This document shows, piece by piece, positions 45,827 to 58,948 of a DNA stretch of 64,000 nucleotides. The DNA lies in contig NMRA01000178.1 in NCBI GenBank assembly GCA_002633005.1, positions 408,062 through 472,061 on the forward strand, written 5' to 3'. The DNA comes from Phoronis australis. Taxonomy: Eukaryota; Phoronida; Phoronidae. Positions within the stretch are counted from its first letter, which is position 1. The number at the start of each line of letters is the position of its first letter. Both the position numbers and the translations under genes were made by a program. A model generated the notes under the pieces. That model saw nothing but the letters and a program-made list of their open reading frames with translations, ran no database searches and had not been told where the DNA came from.

Positions 45827-48800
45827 CTGAAATTATAAGTGTTAAGAATTCAAAGACTCTTTTCTCAGTCAGTGTATAGATATGGTTACATACTGATGTA
45901 AATATTGACGCTTGCTTACCAAAGACATTAGTTCCTTTCTTATCTTTCACGATATACTGTTATGGGCACCTTATCAAGACGACAACTCAAACTCGAAGAG
46001 TGAAACTAACATGCAAGACGTCATTACCTGGCTTGCGTTCTTCAAATCTGGACGAACTCCCTTGAAATATTTTAGAGTTAAACATTGCCTTTACCAGTCA
46101 TTGAACTAACTATTAGAGCATTCGTGCAACTAAAAATGTTGGATAGTTTCCAATTGCATCATTAAAGTACACCAGATTAAGTTTCAGGTCAATAAGATGT
46201 GTTAATACAATTTGAATCTCTTACAAGTACAAGCCCTTACCAAAATCGTGCCTAGCCTTAGCAGACGAATGTAGGTCTAAAGATGCAGCCGTGTGTTCAA
46301 CTGTTCTCCTTGTATCTTCGTCTGCCGGTATGTCTGAAAGAGCCAAATGTTTAAAGCCAGGATAAAATGTGCCATGTAATTAATTTAGCGTACGTTGCAA
46401 ACATATCCAAATAAGTGACAAAAAGTTAGCTGGACACCCTCCCCGGCCCTTTTCACGAAGAAAGTAATTTTCACTGGTGCTTTGACGTAATTTGGACAGC
46501 ATTCTAAACTTTCATTATCCAGTATACCCTATGGTAGCCACAGGAAAAGATTAGACAATCAAAATGGCTGCAAAAAGGTGACGCGTTGCTCATGACCAGT
46601 GGCAGAAAGTGAAACACAAGTGGGTCTTACCTACTGCGGACACAGTGATTGCTGATAAATGTATGACCATATCAACTGGTGGACGCAAGATTTTATCGCC
46701 TTTAAATGACACTCGTAACGTGTTCACTAAACGGAGTTATGTCAACAACACAGAGAAAGAGTAGATTCTTAAAAACGACTTCATCCTGTACCGCCTCTCT
46801 ATATATCTATGCCTAGTCAGTTTATCGTGTCAGCTATGTAAACTGCGAGGTCTTAATTAAAGTAATTTTAATCAGTAGTTATCGGTCAAATGTCAACAGA
46901 GTCGACAGTTTTATCGCATTAGTTTCGGATTCATAATAGTAGTATAGTAAGAGGTTTAGGACGCCTGTTTTGAGGGTCTCGGTCAAAGGTCATCTATGTG
47001 AAAGGAGGTCACGTGGTATAACTGCGATCGGGACACCTACCGGACAGATGTGTCAATGACGTCATAGGTTTAATTAGAGAAGCAACTCGTTTTACGGCTC
47101 CTAGCAACGGATTGAAACAAAAGATGATAAGAACAAAACGTGGATTACCTTAGTTCGTGNCGGGTGTTGCCATCGGTCAATCCACTTCACCTGACCATAC
47201 AAGTCAGATGACAAGGTAACGCCAGGATAGCAGAACACACGGCCTCAACAAAACAAACACAAACACAAACAAGATTTTTCGGAAACGTCAACGGGGCATA
47301 ACCTCAAGAGAACTAGAGACGGACAGCTACATGTGACGTCGATATAAATGGTTCAGGTGATTACGCAATGAAAGACTGCCTGAAATTAATAAACACGAAA
47401 GGAGGCAAAATCAGTAAACCTAAGATTTCCTATCAAACTTTTGCTCGTCTAGGCCTTACTGACCAGAACAAAGGCCAACTTTGTCAAAAATAACCGTGAC
47501 AATGTCGGGATTTAATATTCATCTAAATTATGCGTTAACAATTAAAATTAGAGTTATGAACGTGCTGACTGCGCCGGCCGCGCACCAAAGCGTTTGTTTA
47601 AATAACATACCTGTTCTAATTATGGGTGGCAATCTTCTGTGTGAATACATGTACGTCCACTTACAACGCCAACTTCAATTCTACTGCTTAACCAGTCAAA
47701 GCAGATTTCGTCATGTAAACATAACTTAGGCGCACACCACTAGCCGAATAAAAGCTATAAAACCACTATAGATTCTTTAAGCTCACAACGGTAGAAAATC
47801 AACAAAGTGGCAGTATAATTCAACAAGATAGAATAGGCGTCATTGTTGGTGTTTTGTTAGGACTAACGGGATAGCGATGCCCTACTACCGTTCTCACCAG
47901 AGTATTTAATGCGCGGGCTTACAACTTGGCTATTGAATTGTAAAACTGCCTAACCAGTTGGCTCTCTACCAAAAAATCACATACCTTGTCTTGCGTTGCA
48001 CTTTAAAGAAGTTTAACAACAAGAAACCGTTATACAGTTATAAACACAGCGAGTTTCTATGTGTCGTGATTAACTTAATCGAAGCTGCTTTGTTTGCTCT
48101 GGTCGACAAATAATTACACAACGATCTGGCACGAATCCAATATTCCTGTCGTAAACAACTCGCTTGAACCTCGCGCAGACAACAAAACAGTTGATGTTTT
48201 CGAAGATTCAATTCGTCTTACCAAGGTTGTTATTTCATCAAATTTAGGGTTGTTGCATAATGGTCTGTTATATAATATTGTTTTATTACACAACAAACTA
48301 TTTTTACATACCCTGTGTTATTAATCGGACCTATTTTTGTAATCTGCTATTCTGCAAGTGGTATCCTGATGATAACATTCAACTATAAACATATTGAAAG
48401 AAGCAACAAAAGCATACCCTTCAGTTATCCACACACCTAATAACACACTGTAAACACTTGTACTGTAGTAGCTAGGGACCTTGATGTAAGAGGGCGGAGA
48501 TAATAGCCACGGGTTCGTTGTCCAAGCATATCTGGCAGGCCTATGGGGAAGTTGGTGAACTACACAGGTGACGCAACAATCGTCTCGAGTAGGAAACTTT
48601 ACGTCACGTCTGACGCAAAACATGGGCGTTATTTCAAAAAACGAAACATGAGTGATGCAATCGGTATATACCGGAGTTCAACATTTCTATGAGTTTGAGA
48701 TTTTGCGACATGCCTAGCTGAAGAATGTAACATTATTTGCTGTTGTTTTGTAACTTAATAGTTGTCAACTCGTTGTTAATAGACAAATAATGATTCACGG

Positions 48801-51800
48801 GAACTATCGGTGTTTTAGCAGAGTAGGTTTTAACAGAAAACATCACCGCCCGAAACTTTGCTAATCACCTCGGTGTACGCGATCCATAAAGTTACTGCTA
48901 AAAAGACTTGCCCTCGCTATTTTCCCTCAAAATATGACAATTTAATAGCCAATAGTAATGAATTTGCGGGATATTCGAAAATCGCTTTGCATGGGATTCA
49001 AACCAGGCCGTAAAATTTGCAAGCCCGCGCGTTACACCTAAGTCACAGCACGCGCATTACAGGTGATGCTAAAAAAGTAGCATACTCGGTATCTGGGACG
49101 TATCATCTGAGTGTAAAAAGGGAACTAACCATTTATTCACCAGGCTCATGCTCGCTGCCGTCTTTTTCGTATATCAAGAAAACATGCTAAGAAAGACGCC
49201 CACTTTCTTCGTACAATGGTTTCATGGGACCGAGCATTTTTTTCAACAACTACGCTACGTCCTCAAGACAGCGACAGTAATGGATTCCACTGCTTCCGTC
49301 AGTTTCTGAATGACATTAACGAATACGTGAAAAGTTCAAGTTGCCGTATTTTAAAAGGATACTAAACCCTGTTTTGACGATTTCAGCCAATCCTCGTTCT
49401 GTCACCTGCTAATACCGGTACATCATTTACGTCAATCGTCCAACGTAGGAATCAAGTAAAAACTCATACTCCATCTCCCTGATTGGACATTATGGTGTTT
49501 GGTGGCCTGTTCCTACAGTTGCCGTGTATTCGCTAAAAGCGTATGTCACGCTTGCCCGTTAATCAGACTTTGAAAGGAGTCCTCCAAACTTTGAAAGTTC
49601 TCGAAGGTTACAGAGCATTATTTTGTTTCAGGGAACTGAGTGGGTAGTAGTTTTTAGTATCTGTTAATAGACCAAAAATGGGTTTGGAAAAGGTGTAGAA
49701 GTCTAAATAACCATCCCGTTCTTGAATTCCATGACCTACCAGCTTCGGGCGCTTTGCGTTGTGACACGAACATTCATCTTTGCTATAAAGTGCAAAAGGG
49801 TTGTTAAATGAGTAACTTTCTGCGCGTAGAAATGTGCTTAATCTTCTCGTATTTTTGCTTAATCTACGCGTACTTTTAACCAGTTCATAGTCCAATCACG
49901 CGCGTGCTCTCAGATGAATTGATTAAGTTGATTAAAAGGCAGAACAGTGATAATTTAAGAACTATAGGTACGCGTAAATTTAGCAAAAGTACGTGAAGAC
50001 TATGCACATTTCAACCCGTAGAAATGTACTCGTTTAAGAGCCCTTTGGCGTTTCCTACATTACTCTATTACGAAATAGATTAGCCTGCACGCGTTAACGT
50101 GTAAAATCCATACGCGTTAACAACTGACAGGTTTGGAATTCCACAGACGTAGACATCTGATGATCCACGGTATGATAACACGTTCTGGTGAACAAACTAT
50201 TAGTTGTGGAGGGGGCTTAATTATTTTGATGCCGACCATGATTCCGAGAACACCGAAGATGGATGCGTTGTTTCCTGACATCGCCCAACGCTCAGATAGC
50301 GCAGTCTTATCAATCGTTGTGGCTACGCCCAGCAGCTAATCAGTCGAGTGTTTAGCCAGTAAATTCAGAAATGATCCTCACGGACATTCTCGCGTGGATC
50401 CTATACATCTGCGTATTGACATCGTTTCTCATGTTTATCTCTCGTGGCCGTACGTTGACAATGCGGAATTTATCATATCTCCGTCAGAAATGGCACATCG
50501 TGTTCAAGTGAAACTTTTCAGTGCTTTGGTATATACACTGTTCTCTATGTATTTGAACTGTTCCATATATATTGTAATAATTTGGGACTATTTTATAAAA
50601 ATCTCAAAAGTTACACAAACCAATCACGAAAAGAGAATTTAAACATGGCAGTGTTGTTGACATCATTATTCAACTTGTAAACACATTGAGTGACCGATGA
50701 AATGTTTCGCGCATTCACATGCAGTCCCTTTGATATTGAAACATAAAAAGTTGAACATTTTTCAAGATGTGTTGCGTATAACCTTTTACGTTCGAATGTA
50801 AGTAATAAAGGCATGCTATCAGGCAGTGTGCTGTGTGGGATAAGTTCAGATAACGAGACTTTATTCCGTCTATTCGAAGGCAACGAACTCCACGTCGCAC
50901 ACAACTCAAATCTAGGACTAGCTGTCTAATCTTTTACTCGAAATTGAACTCAAAAGTTATTTTTGGCATGTGCGAACTCATTATNNNNNNNNNNNNNNNN
51001 NNNNNNNNNNNNNNNNNNNNNNNNNNNNNNNNNNNNNNNNNNNNNNNNNNNNNNNNNNNNNNNNNNNNNNNNNNNNNNNNNNNNNNNNNNNNNNNNNNNN
51101 NNNNNNNNNNNNNNNNNNNNNNNNNNNNNNNNNNNNNNNNNNNNNNNNNNNNNNNNNNNNNNNNNNNNNNNNNNNNNNNNNNNNNNNNNNNNNNNNNNNN
51201 NNNNNNNNNNNNNNNNNNNNNNNNNNNNNNNNNNNNNNNNNNNNNNNNNNNNNNNNNNNNNNNNNNNNNNNNNNNNNNNNNNNNNNNNNNNNNNNNNNNN
51301 NNNNNNNNNNNNNNNNNNNNNNNNNNNNNNNNNNNNNNNNNNNNNNNNNNNNNNNNNNNNNNNNNNNNNNNNNNNNNNNNNNNNNNNNNNNNNNNNNNNN
51401 NNNNNNNNNNNNNNNNNNNNNNNNNNNNNNNNNNNNNNNNNNNNNNNNNNNNNNNNNNNNNNNNNNNNNNNNNNNNNNNNNNNNNNNNNNNNNNNNNNNN
51501 NNNNNNNNNNNNNNNNNNNNNNNNNNNNNNNNNNNNNNNNNNNNNNNNNNNNNNNNNNNNNNNNNNNNNNNNNNNNNNNNNNNNNNNNNNNNNNNNNNNN
51601 NNNNNNNNNNNNNNNNNNNNNNNNNNNNNNNNNNNNNNNNNNNNNNNNNNNNNNNNNNNNNNNNNNNNNNNNNNNNNNNNNNNNNNNNNNNNNNNNNNNN
51701 NNNNNNNNNNNNNNNNNNNNNNNNNNNNNNNNNNNNNNNNNNNNNNNNNNNNNNNNNNNNNNNNNNNNNNNNNNNNNNNNNNNNNNNNNNNNNNNNNNNN

Positions 51801-54800
51801 NNNNNNNNNNCTTTGTTTTGGTTATGCCTAGTTGACCCAGACTGACCCAGCCAGCAGTGTCCTACTGTGGCATAGCTCTCTGTAGACTGTACAATTCCAG
51901 GGCAAATACTTATTGTAAACATAACTTTGCTTTGCAGACTGTCACATAGCGCCACCTATTTTAGAATGTGGGAACAGACATGACTCGTCCGTCATGCTGG
52001 GCCATCTATTGTTCTTTATTGTAGTTGATTGTCTGCTCTCTATTTGATTTCTTCGCTAGTCACATGAATGTTATCGTGTTATCGTCTTATTCATAATTGC
52101 CGCCGTGATCGTCTTGATTGTTGTCGTCTCCCTCATCGTCGTCTTTTCGATTAGTTCCGCCAAGTGTCGCTCCTCCGAGCGCTCTCGTATTATTAAGTGC
52201 TCGAGTACATTGTGGTTTATGCCTACGAGTTTCTAGTTCAAGTTCGCACTTGTTGTTTCCTAGATTTAAGCAACAAACTTGAGTAAAACCTACTCGAGAG
52301 AGTAAAAACACGAAAACAGTTCGAGTTCAGACTCGGGATTTTAGCCATAAGCGAAATGGTATTAGTCTATTATTCACGCTAGTCAGTGTGTACTCGTGCA
52401 CAGAATAATAGACACAATAGTAGAACAAAAAATGCCAAGATAATTTCCCCGGGCCCTAGTCAAGTTTGCAACGCCACCTATCAAATCACAATACCTGACA
52501 CTACAGCAAGGTTCAAATCACAATAGGGCGTCGGTGTCGTGAACGGAATTCAGCGTGCCTGCAAAAGCACTCTGTCAAAAATCATGTTTCTTAGATATAT
52601 TTTTTTAACATTTCACGGTTGCCTTGGTGAAGTCTGACGATAACCATTTTAAATGTTGAAACACATGTATGCCTGCCGTAGCTAAATTAACACTTTAATT
52701 GGAAGTCGCCGCGGATGAAATGGAAAATTTGCCTTACCTGAAGTCATGGGATAGAGCACAGAGGTCCATTTTTAACTTAAAAATTTGTTTCAACTTCCAA
52801 ACTTTGAAACTTCCACGACCGGTAAGTCTGTCAAAATTAAGACAAAACTTAATACAAAAACTTAAGTCTAACTTAAAACCTCTTCATTGAAACGGACTTG
52901 AGACAAATTTTAGTGTTATCGTTAAATTGGCTGTAAAGTTTATAAATCGTCATAGCTAAGCCCGTTTCCGGGGAACGGCCCCCAGAACTCTAGTTTTGTT
53001 TCGAAATTCAGAAACTTTACTTACATTGTTTTCTATTCATCTTGCAGGGAACAAAAATCTTGGTTGAAATTATAGGATTTCTAGAATGCAATATATTCTA
53101 ATCATGAAGAAATTTAGATTTCGTAATTTTCTATCGGGGACAAGTTGCTATTCTTTTTTATTTCTAGAATGTTTCTGAATTCAATACTTCCTTTCAAAAA
53201 TGTTAAACAGGAAAACGACTATGTGGTGTTGCTATTTGTAACAAAAGTATTTCATGCACCGTCATGTGGTGAACAGAAAAAATGCCATCAGATAACCTTG
53301 TTTGAATCTTAATGCAAATCATTCTCATTTATGACGCATAGTTTGTAAACAGATCCCAACGCCATTTTTCATTGAAACTTCGGGAATGTCATTCACTGCA
53401 CATATTAGAACAAAATTCGACGAAAAGACGTGAGAAATGACCTGCAAGGTTGAACAATATGCTGCATACTGCAATGAATTCTGGCATTTGGCTAACCACA
53501 CATCAAATTTCAGTATCATTTATCAGCATTTATCATGTCAATTGAAAAAAAAAAACATTTTAACCAAATGTGAGGGACAAACACTGTGATTTGGCCCGCG
53601 ATATTGCTAACATCCAGAGCGCTGTGGAATGAGGCATGGATTATAGATAGCATCTGAGGAACTAAGTCGATTGATTTTCAAAGAGATGACAAACAGATCG
53701 ATAAGTGACCTGGCAAACTACTGGCGGTCAACATATTTTGTCCTTAAACAATAAGGCTCGAAACAAACAACTGAACATGACTACCGTAGATTAGAAGGCC
53801 ACTTATGTGAAGACTATCTACAAACATCCATTCAGTGGCGCTGGTAAACGCAGCTGCTTGTTATTGAGAGCTAGTTGGCTGTGGATGAATAGAATCGGAG
53901 AACAAACTATCAGCATCAGTGAATAACCCGATAAGGACGCTACCCGGCCAAGTATAGAATATGACGTAATAGGTAAACAGGTTTATACTATATGTCGGGT
54001 TTTAGAACGGTCAACGTGAGGTTAGCATCACAATATGGTTTCCTTACTCAAGTTATCGCAAAGCAGTTCCACGCTTTCCGCAGTGGTCCGAAATTAATTC
54101 ACAGATTCGTGTAAACCAATAAAAAATACAAATCTCAAAATGGCAAAAAGGAAGAAATCAAATCAATTACGCGAAAAAGCCAGCAAACATGGGAGAGGTG
54201 AGATGTAATTCATTTAAACTTTGGGAAAGTTCGCGCGCGTGCACGTACTTCTATATATATCTAATGACCAAGTCCACTGTCGCGCGGTTCCAAACTAAGT
54301 ATAATTTCGAATTTATATCACATTTCAGGCGAATATCTCTGTCAGGAGAAAAAAAATGGGCACCAAATCTAAAATATGGTGATGAGCACCAACGTGCACA
54401 AATATGCTGCCATAAATAATGGTTTTAGATACGATGTGATTCAAGTATCTATCGCCTTCAAACTGGCAACTGTTACAGGCCGTGTCGCATCATGGCTGGT
54501 ATCCGAGCTGTCTCTGATATAGCCCTCAAAGACATCATAACTTCATTAGACATACAGTTGTATTTGCAATAGTAACTCCGAGAAAATTTCCAATTTTGGC
54601 CAACTTCAGAACATCACACCTCACAAACAGTTGATCGGATTCACATGAAACCTTCAGATGCTAACTATGATTTGTACACTGGGCTCCAAAATGCTTTTTG
54701 GTTTTGTTTTTGAATTTTTCCTCTTTTACATGAGAAGCTATCAAAACATAGAGCTTAAAAAAGTGACATGAAACGAAAACAAAATGATAATTTAGAAAGC

Positions 54801-57800
54801 TGTAACAGTGAGATTTTATCTGGAACATTTATATCATACGAAATTTAATCATTTTATTCATCCTGTTGGTTTGCTATGAGTGAACCTTTCTTTTTGGTAA
54901 CTTATCCTAAAAAAGCACGTGAACTTATTCGTGGAAGATTGTTATGAAGTCGGAAATCAAATTCTGTGGAGTTTCTACTTTCAGAAAATTAAAACTTGTG
55001 CACAGTTGAATTCCACTGTTTTCCAAATGCTTCGCTAAATGCACGGGCTTGAAGGTACTACATGACTTCAATGGCCACCATTGCGTACAAATAAGTTCCG
55101 TTCCCTGGGAACAGATTGCTATCTGATTTGGCCATCCGAAGCTTGATCAACGTAGCTGTATGTGATGTGCAATGGCCTATGCACCAAAAAGTTGTAAAAG
55201 TAATACAGCAACACGTGCTTCTTTATAATTTTCTTTATAAAGTGGCGTGTCCATTAAAATAATGAAGTCGGTCACTAGTCGGATGCTTTCCGGAATCACA
55301 TCAGTGGCTACTTCAGTTACTGAATGGTGTGAGCGAAGATTTTAGCTTCAAAAAGTTTTACTAAGTCCCTGGCTCCAAGATATTACCTTACGCTGATTTG
55401 GCTTTTAGAGACTGAAGATATGTACATGACGCCAGTAGGAAACAGCTGCAAGTAAACGGATGTACGACATTACCATAAATTTAAGATTTTAAGTGAAATA
55501 CACCAAAGCCGCATGTACCTTTCATGGTTTCAGTTGATCTCAACGTCGTGACTGACTTCCTTGTTGATACCTGGAACTGTGTATATGACGCGCAACTTGC
55601 TAAATGCACCTTAGCTAACCAACTGCCCTCTTTCTACTCAACACAACCGTGTTCTCCCCAGTATAATTGCTCGGGTCAATATATTGGTAACGGTAAACGA
55701 CCAGTACAATACCCTTTATACAAGCCGCGGGCAAATAGTGCAGATTAGAAAGTGCGTGCCTGTGTTTGTAAAACATTTATTTGAACACTATATCTGACAA
55801 GCAATGCATTAGAGGGCACATCACTGATTTCGCCCCTCTAAGGCCAAGAGAAAAAATATGATTAGAAGATAAAGATAACGCCATTACTATGCGCCCGAAC
55901 CGCGTGTCAGTTAGTAAATTGCTTGTCAAAAATATGTGCAGTTGTGATAATAATATTGTCAAAACTTATAGCAGTACAATATGTATGGTTTTGACTTTAG
56001 GAATCAAAATTATGCTGTTTTGTAGTTTAATCGTCAACTTATACCCTGTCTTTACATCATCAAATCAGCAAGATAGATTAAATAATTGAACAAAAACGGC
56101 TATTTATTTATCGTTGTGATGCTTCTAAACGGTGATTTGCGTCATTTCTGTTCCTTTGCGGATGATCGACAAATTCGTGACGAATTTGAGTGAGTGTGCT
56201 ATAGACAAACCCAAGAGCACAGTCATAGTGTTTTTTTGCAAAAACTGGTGTGGCTGAAATTCACACCTCTTGTTGAGATAGTGAGATCTGAACAATGTAA
56301 ATTCACCACTCAATTCATCTATTTGCATGAGATATGTCACGCTGGCGTAAAGATTAGGTGAAATAGGTGATCCAGATGAGTGTCGTGTGATGTAGTCATA
56401 TGCTCTAAAGAGTGCTAAAGCAAGAATGAAGTTATGTCGGAGCATTCTTAAGCAACTTAATTACTGTTAATTGGATCACGTTAGCAAACCAAAGTCTGCA
56501 TTTCGTTAATCAAAATTCGCACTCGGAAAGTCGACGATACTCGGTTACTCAATTAATTTTGTACACTTCTCAACTTCGACTATCAGAAAAACAAACTTGA
56601 TTTATTTCGTGCGAAATAGTGTAAAGCCAGAAGTCTAAATTTCAGAGAACGTCCGACAGACAACGTTGAGAATTTTCGATTTGCAAGAAATCCCCAAAAC
56701 TACATGTTTCGTTGTTTTTAACTCTGATCAAAGCTAATGACTGCAAGAGGTCTATACCATCCACAGTAATCCCCAAAATGCGTTTTTCAAACATAAAACC
56801 CGTTTAATATCCCTTTAACATAATTACACCACCATTGTACGGTTCTATTATTAGCAACCCATAGACTAATAATAATTGTTAATGGAAGTATTTACAATTA
56901 GCAATAGAAGTGAAACGATTATTAGCAACAGCACAGTAGCGGTATTACCGGCGGTAAAAATTCTCCAACTTCGAACAGTCAGTAGAATTTCAGACACAGA
57001 TACTACCGCAAAATTTGAATTTTCTTGATGCTGGAATTTGACTTTCATCATGCTTATCAAATTTCGGACAATGTGTTTTCAATCTACAGTGCGGGTAATT
57101 CTGTCGTCTGTCCGGTGGTTCTTGAATTTGGGTCCACCAATATTGTCTCTTTCCAGAATTTTGGATAAGCTCCAACAATGGGAAAAATAATCTTTTCAAA
57201 CTGTCCCAAATTTTGATACTAGCAGATAAAAGCCCAACTAATTGAAATCCCCTCCTTTGTGTTATTATCGAAGGCCGCCATGCATGCTTATCCGACGCCC
57301 TTTTCGGATTTTAACTTTTGCTGTTATTTTTAGCTTGAAAACACATACTACACGTATAAAAGTCCTTTACAAAAAGAAGCTCAGGCCCTACCATGGGGTA
57401 TGTATAGGTGACATTGATGGTTTGACAGCCAAAATGCGACAGGTTGGTACCGCGAGCCATTTGCTAACTTACATTTGTGTATGTTGGCAGCATTGAAAAT
57501 TACATTAGATTCTCCCTATTGTAGCCTCTTAGTCTACTTTGAAAATGACACACACTCTTGTACAGGCACACAATGCAATGGCTGACCAATATTTAATGCA
57601 ACAAAACGAAAAGAAAGAACATATTGAGTTACATCTAATCCTGTATTTTCCACCGACGAGGAAAGAAATATGAAACAAATGGCGCAAAAACTTATAGAAA
57701 GGTACGCCAAACTGCTGCTAGCAGAGACTTCTATTGGATACTACAGAAAACTGACAAATCTAGCGCAACTTGCCCCACTCATGTCCAACTCAGTTGTCCC

Positions 57801-58708
57801 GTCGGGACACAGCTTTGGTATACATTTTGAAAATGAGTTCCCTTACCCCGTGTCTTGGCAGTTCATACTCGGACTTTCAGATTCATCAATGTTTCTATGA
57901 CATCACAGTGGACAAAAGTCGGATATATTGTGCCCATATTTTGATAAGCTGAGTTTGATGTCCGTTATTCAATAGAGAAAACTGGTTCTCAAAATGAGGG
58001 CACGATATATCCGAACATTAGGTCTTAAGGCACCACCCTCACCATATGGTTACGGTGATTACCTTCTGCTCAATGATTGGCCACTGCCTTGCCATCATTA
58101 AAACAAAGACAGATTTTTAATTATTTACACAAAAGGCACTGTTTTGGTTATTGTTTGAAATAAAGGTTGTTCGCACACTTTTTTATTAATAGTATCATAG
58201 AAATTAATCTGTTTTCGAATCAAAATACACCATTTTTACAATAATTTAGATATATATATTGTTGCAATATACCATTAGCTTTTATTTTTATAAAAAATTG
58301 CAGAAAATTTCAACATTATATTACTCGTGATATTCCGGCTTTTTCCGTAAAAATGTGACACATTTCATTTCCCATAACCAAGTCTTAAATGGCTAAAACG
58401 ATCAGCGCCATCTTGAGGTTTTGGGACGAGGCTGACTTACCTAAGTGAATGATGTCATCAAGTGAGACAGTGCTGCCACTGCTGCTCACATCATGATTAT
58501 TAATTTTGCCGTCCTCGTCATCCTCATCGTGCTCTTTTGGCGGCACCTTCCGGACGATCTCTGCAAACAGTTGACTAGTGTCCACCACAGGAGAGATGCT
58601 TTTTATTTTCTTGCTTTCAGGGTCGTCATTTGTCAAGATGGCTTGTCGCTGGTTTTCTGATTCACCGTCTGGGAGCATATGGTGCTCGGGTCTCTTGAAT
58701 GCCCACAT
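44328..58708 (-). CDS. Large minus-strand gene: 619-aa serine-rich low-complexity protein, family not recognised
   Basis: Exons (transcript order) 58708-58441, 46333-46241 and 45826-44328 join in phase 1 at both junctions to 1860 nt. The N-terminal 90 residues are charged (SESENQ-like stretches, HDEDDEDGK) and end in SLDDIIHL. Residues 90-165 look structured (DEDTRRTVEHTAASLDLH, then IHSLTKEFRQALSETLQEEK and ISVWDFYKNL). The remainder is Ser/Arg/Lys-rich and probably disordered, with many SPR/SPK proline-directed sites (LSSPRRK, LPLSPRN). It carries one compact CKHHKGCDVC motif (near 44755-44800) and an acidic C-terminus (SSSLDSDFSIEEE). No signal peptide or membrane segment is visible. I do not recognise the family. 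The start ATG directly follows an acceptor, so there is at least one upstream exon, coding or not. The 12.1-kb intron 1 holds a probable nested gene. Confidence 0.7.
46241..46333 (-). CDS. Large minus-strand gene, middle exon
   Basis: Acceptor ggctctttcag, donor TTTG|GTAAGG, phase 1 to 1, 93 nt. It encodes IPADEDTRRTVEHTAASLDL then HSSAKARHDF. Only this frame is open. Confidence 0.65.
48983..49055 (-). repeat. tRNA-like sequence, probably a tRNA-derived SINE head
   Basis: The minus strand carries an A-box-like GTGACTTAGGTGTAACGCGC and a B-box-like GGTTTGAATCC about 35 bases apart. Acceptor-stem pairing is poor, so a working tRNA gene is unlikely. Confidence 0.3.
49791..50050. mobile_element. 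Foldback-type MITE, copy 1
   Basis: The ends are inverted copies (AAAGGGTTGTTAAATGAGTA / complement of TACTCGTTTAAGAGCCCTTT). The inside repeats the motif GCTTAATCTACGCGTACTTT on both strands. Copy 2 lies at 60.1 kb. No coding capacity. Confidence 0.6.
50985..51810. other. Assembly gap (826 N)
   Basis: Unknown bases inside intron 1 of the large minus-strand gene. Exons or repeats could be hidden here. Confidence 1.
52760..52985. mobile_element. MITE with GGGCCC ends, copy 2 (left end lost)
   Basis: Shares CTTCCAAACTTTGAAACTTC, GAAACGGACTTGAGA and the right end GGGGAACGGCCCCCAG with copy 1. The left terminus is not recognisable. Confidence 0.5.
54140..55748 (+). CDS. Possible two-exon gene for a 90-aa basic/cysteine-containing protein, nested in the large intron
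   Basis: Exon 54140-54197: AAAATGGC start, MAKRKKSNQLREKASKHGR, donor GAGAG|GTGAGA in phase 1. Exon 55534-55748: acceptor tttcatggtttcag, phase 1, open to TAG, 71 codons. The N-terminus is strongly basic. The second exon has four cysteines (WNCVYDAQLAKC ... QPCSPQYNCSG) and a Pro/Tyr-rich C-terminus (RPVQYPLYKPRA). It lies opposite in strand to the gene whose intron contains it. Phase match and open frame are the only support; no family is recognised. Confidence 0.4.
55749..58032. other. Intron 1 of the large minus-strand gene, proximal part
   Basis: AT-rich, no supported exon on either strand. Confidence 0.5.
58033..58434. mobile_element. Long-TIR MITE, copy C
   Basis: The right terminus is intact (GATCAGCGCCATCTTGAGG ... 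GACGAGGCTG, ending 58434); the left terminus is decayed. The body aligns with A and B. It ends six bases from the exon border of the large minus-strand gene. Confidence 0.65.
58441..58708 (-). CDS. Large minus-strand gene, first coding exon
   Basis: Read on the minus strand: acceptor ttttttctctaag, then ATGTGGGCATTC, ending CACTTAG|GTAAGT in phase 1. It is 268 nt and encodes MWAFKRPEHH to SLDDIIHL. The intron's first six bases (58440-58435) are followed at once by the end of a MITE. Confidence 0.7.
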
Positions 58709-58948
58709 CTTAGAGAAAAAAATTGCAAAAAGACGTTTACTATAAGTAAATAGATTTTTAAAAACTCTTAGAAACCAACCGAATTACATTTAAGTTGTGA
58801 ATTCTTTAAGAGTACTACATTGTGGGGTGTCGTGGTAAAGTCTTACTTATTCATTATGAGGGTTTTTTATCAATTGGTCTATTATTCATCTGAATATGGA
58901 TTGAGTATACAGAATACTGAGCTGAGTTTTTAAACGCAAGATTCTCAC

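Larger units (their letters stand above)
46334..54139. other. Intron 1 of the large minus-strand gene, distal part
   Basis: Holds the tRNA-like sequence, one foldback MITE, the N gap and one GGGCCC MITE. No phase-1 exon fitting the host gene was found. Confidence 0.5.

Noticed and set aside
45827-45956. Upstream extension of the 44328-45826 frame (KDKKGTNVFGKQASIF...)
   Set aside because: The acceptor at 45827-45828 fits the preceding exon in phase, while the extension has no phase-compatible partner; read as intron.
50944-51955. Long open frames of 290-324 residues on both strands
   Set aside because: They are translations of the N gap.
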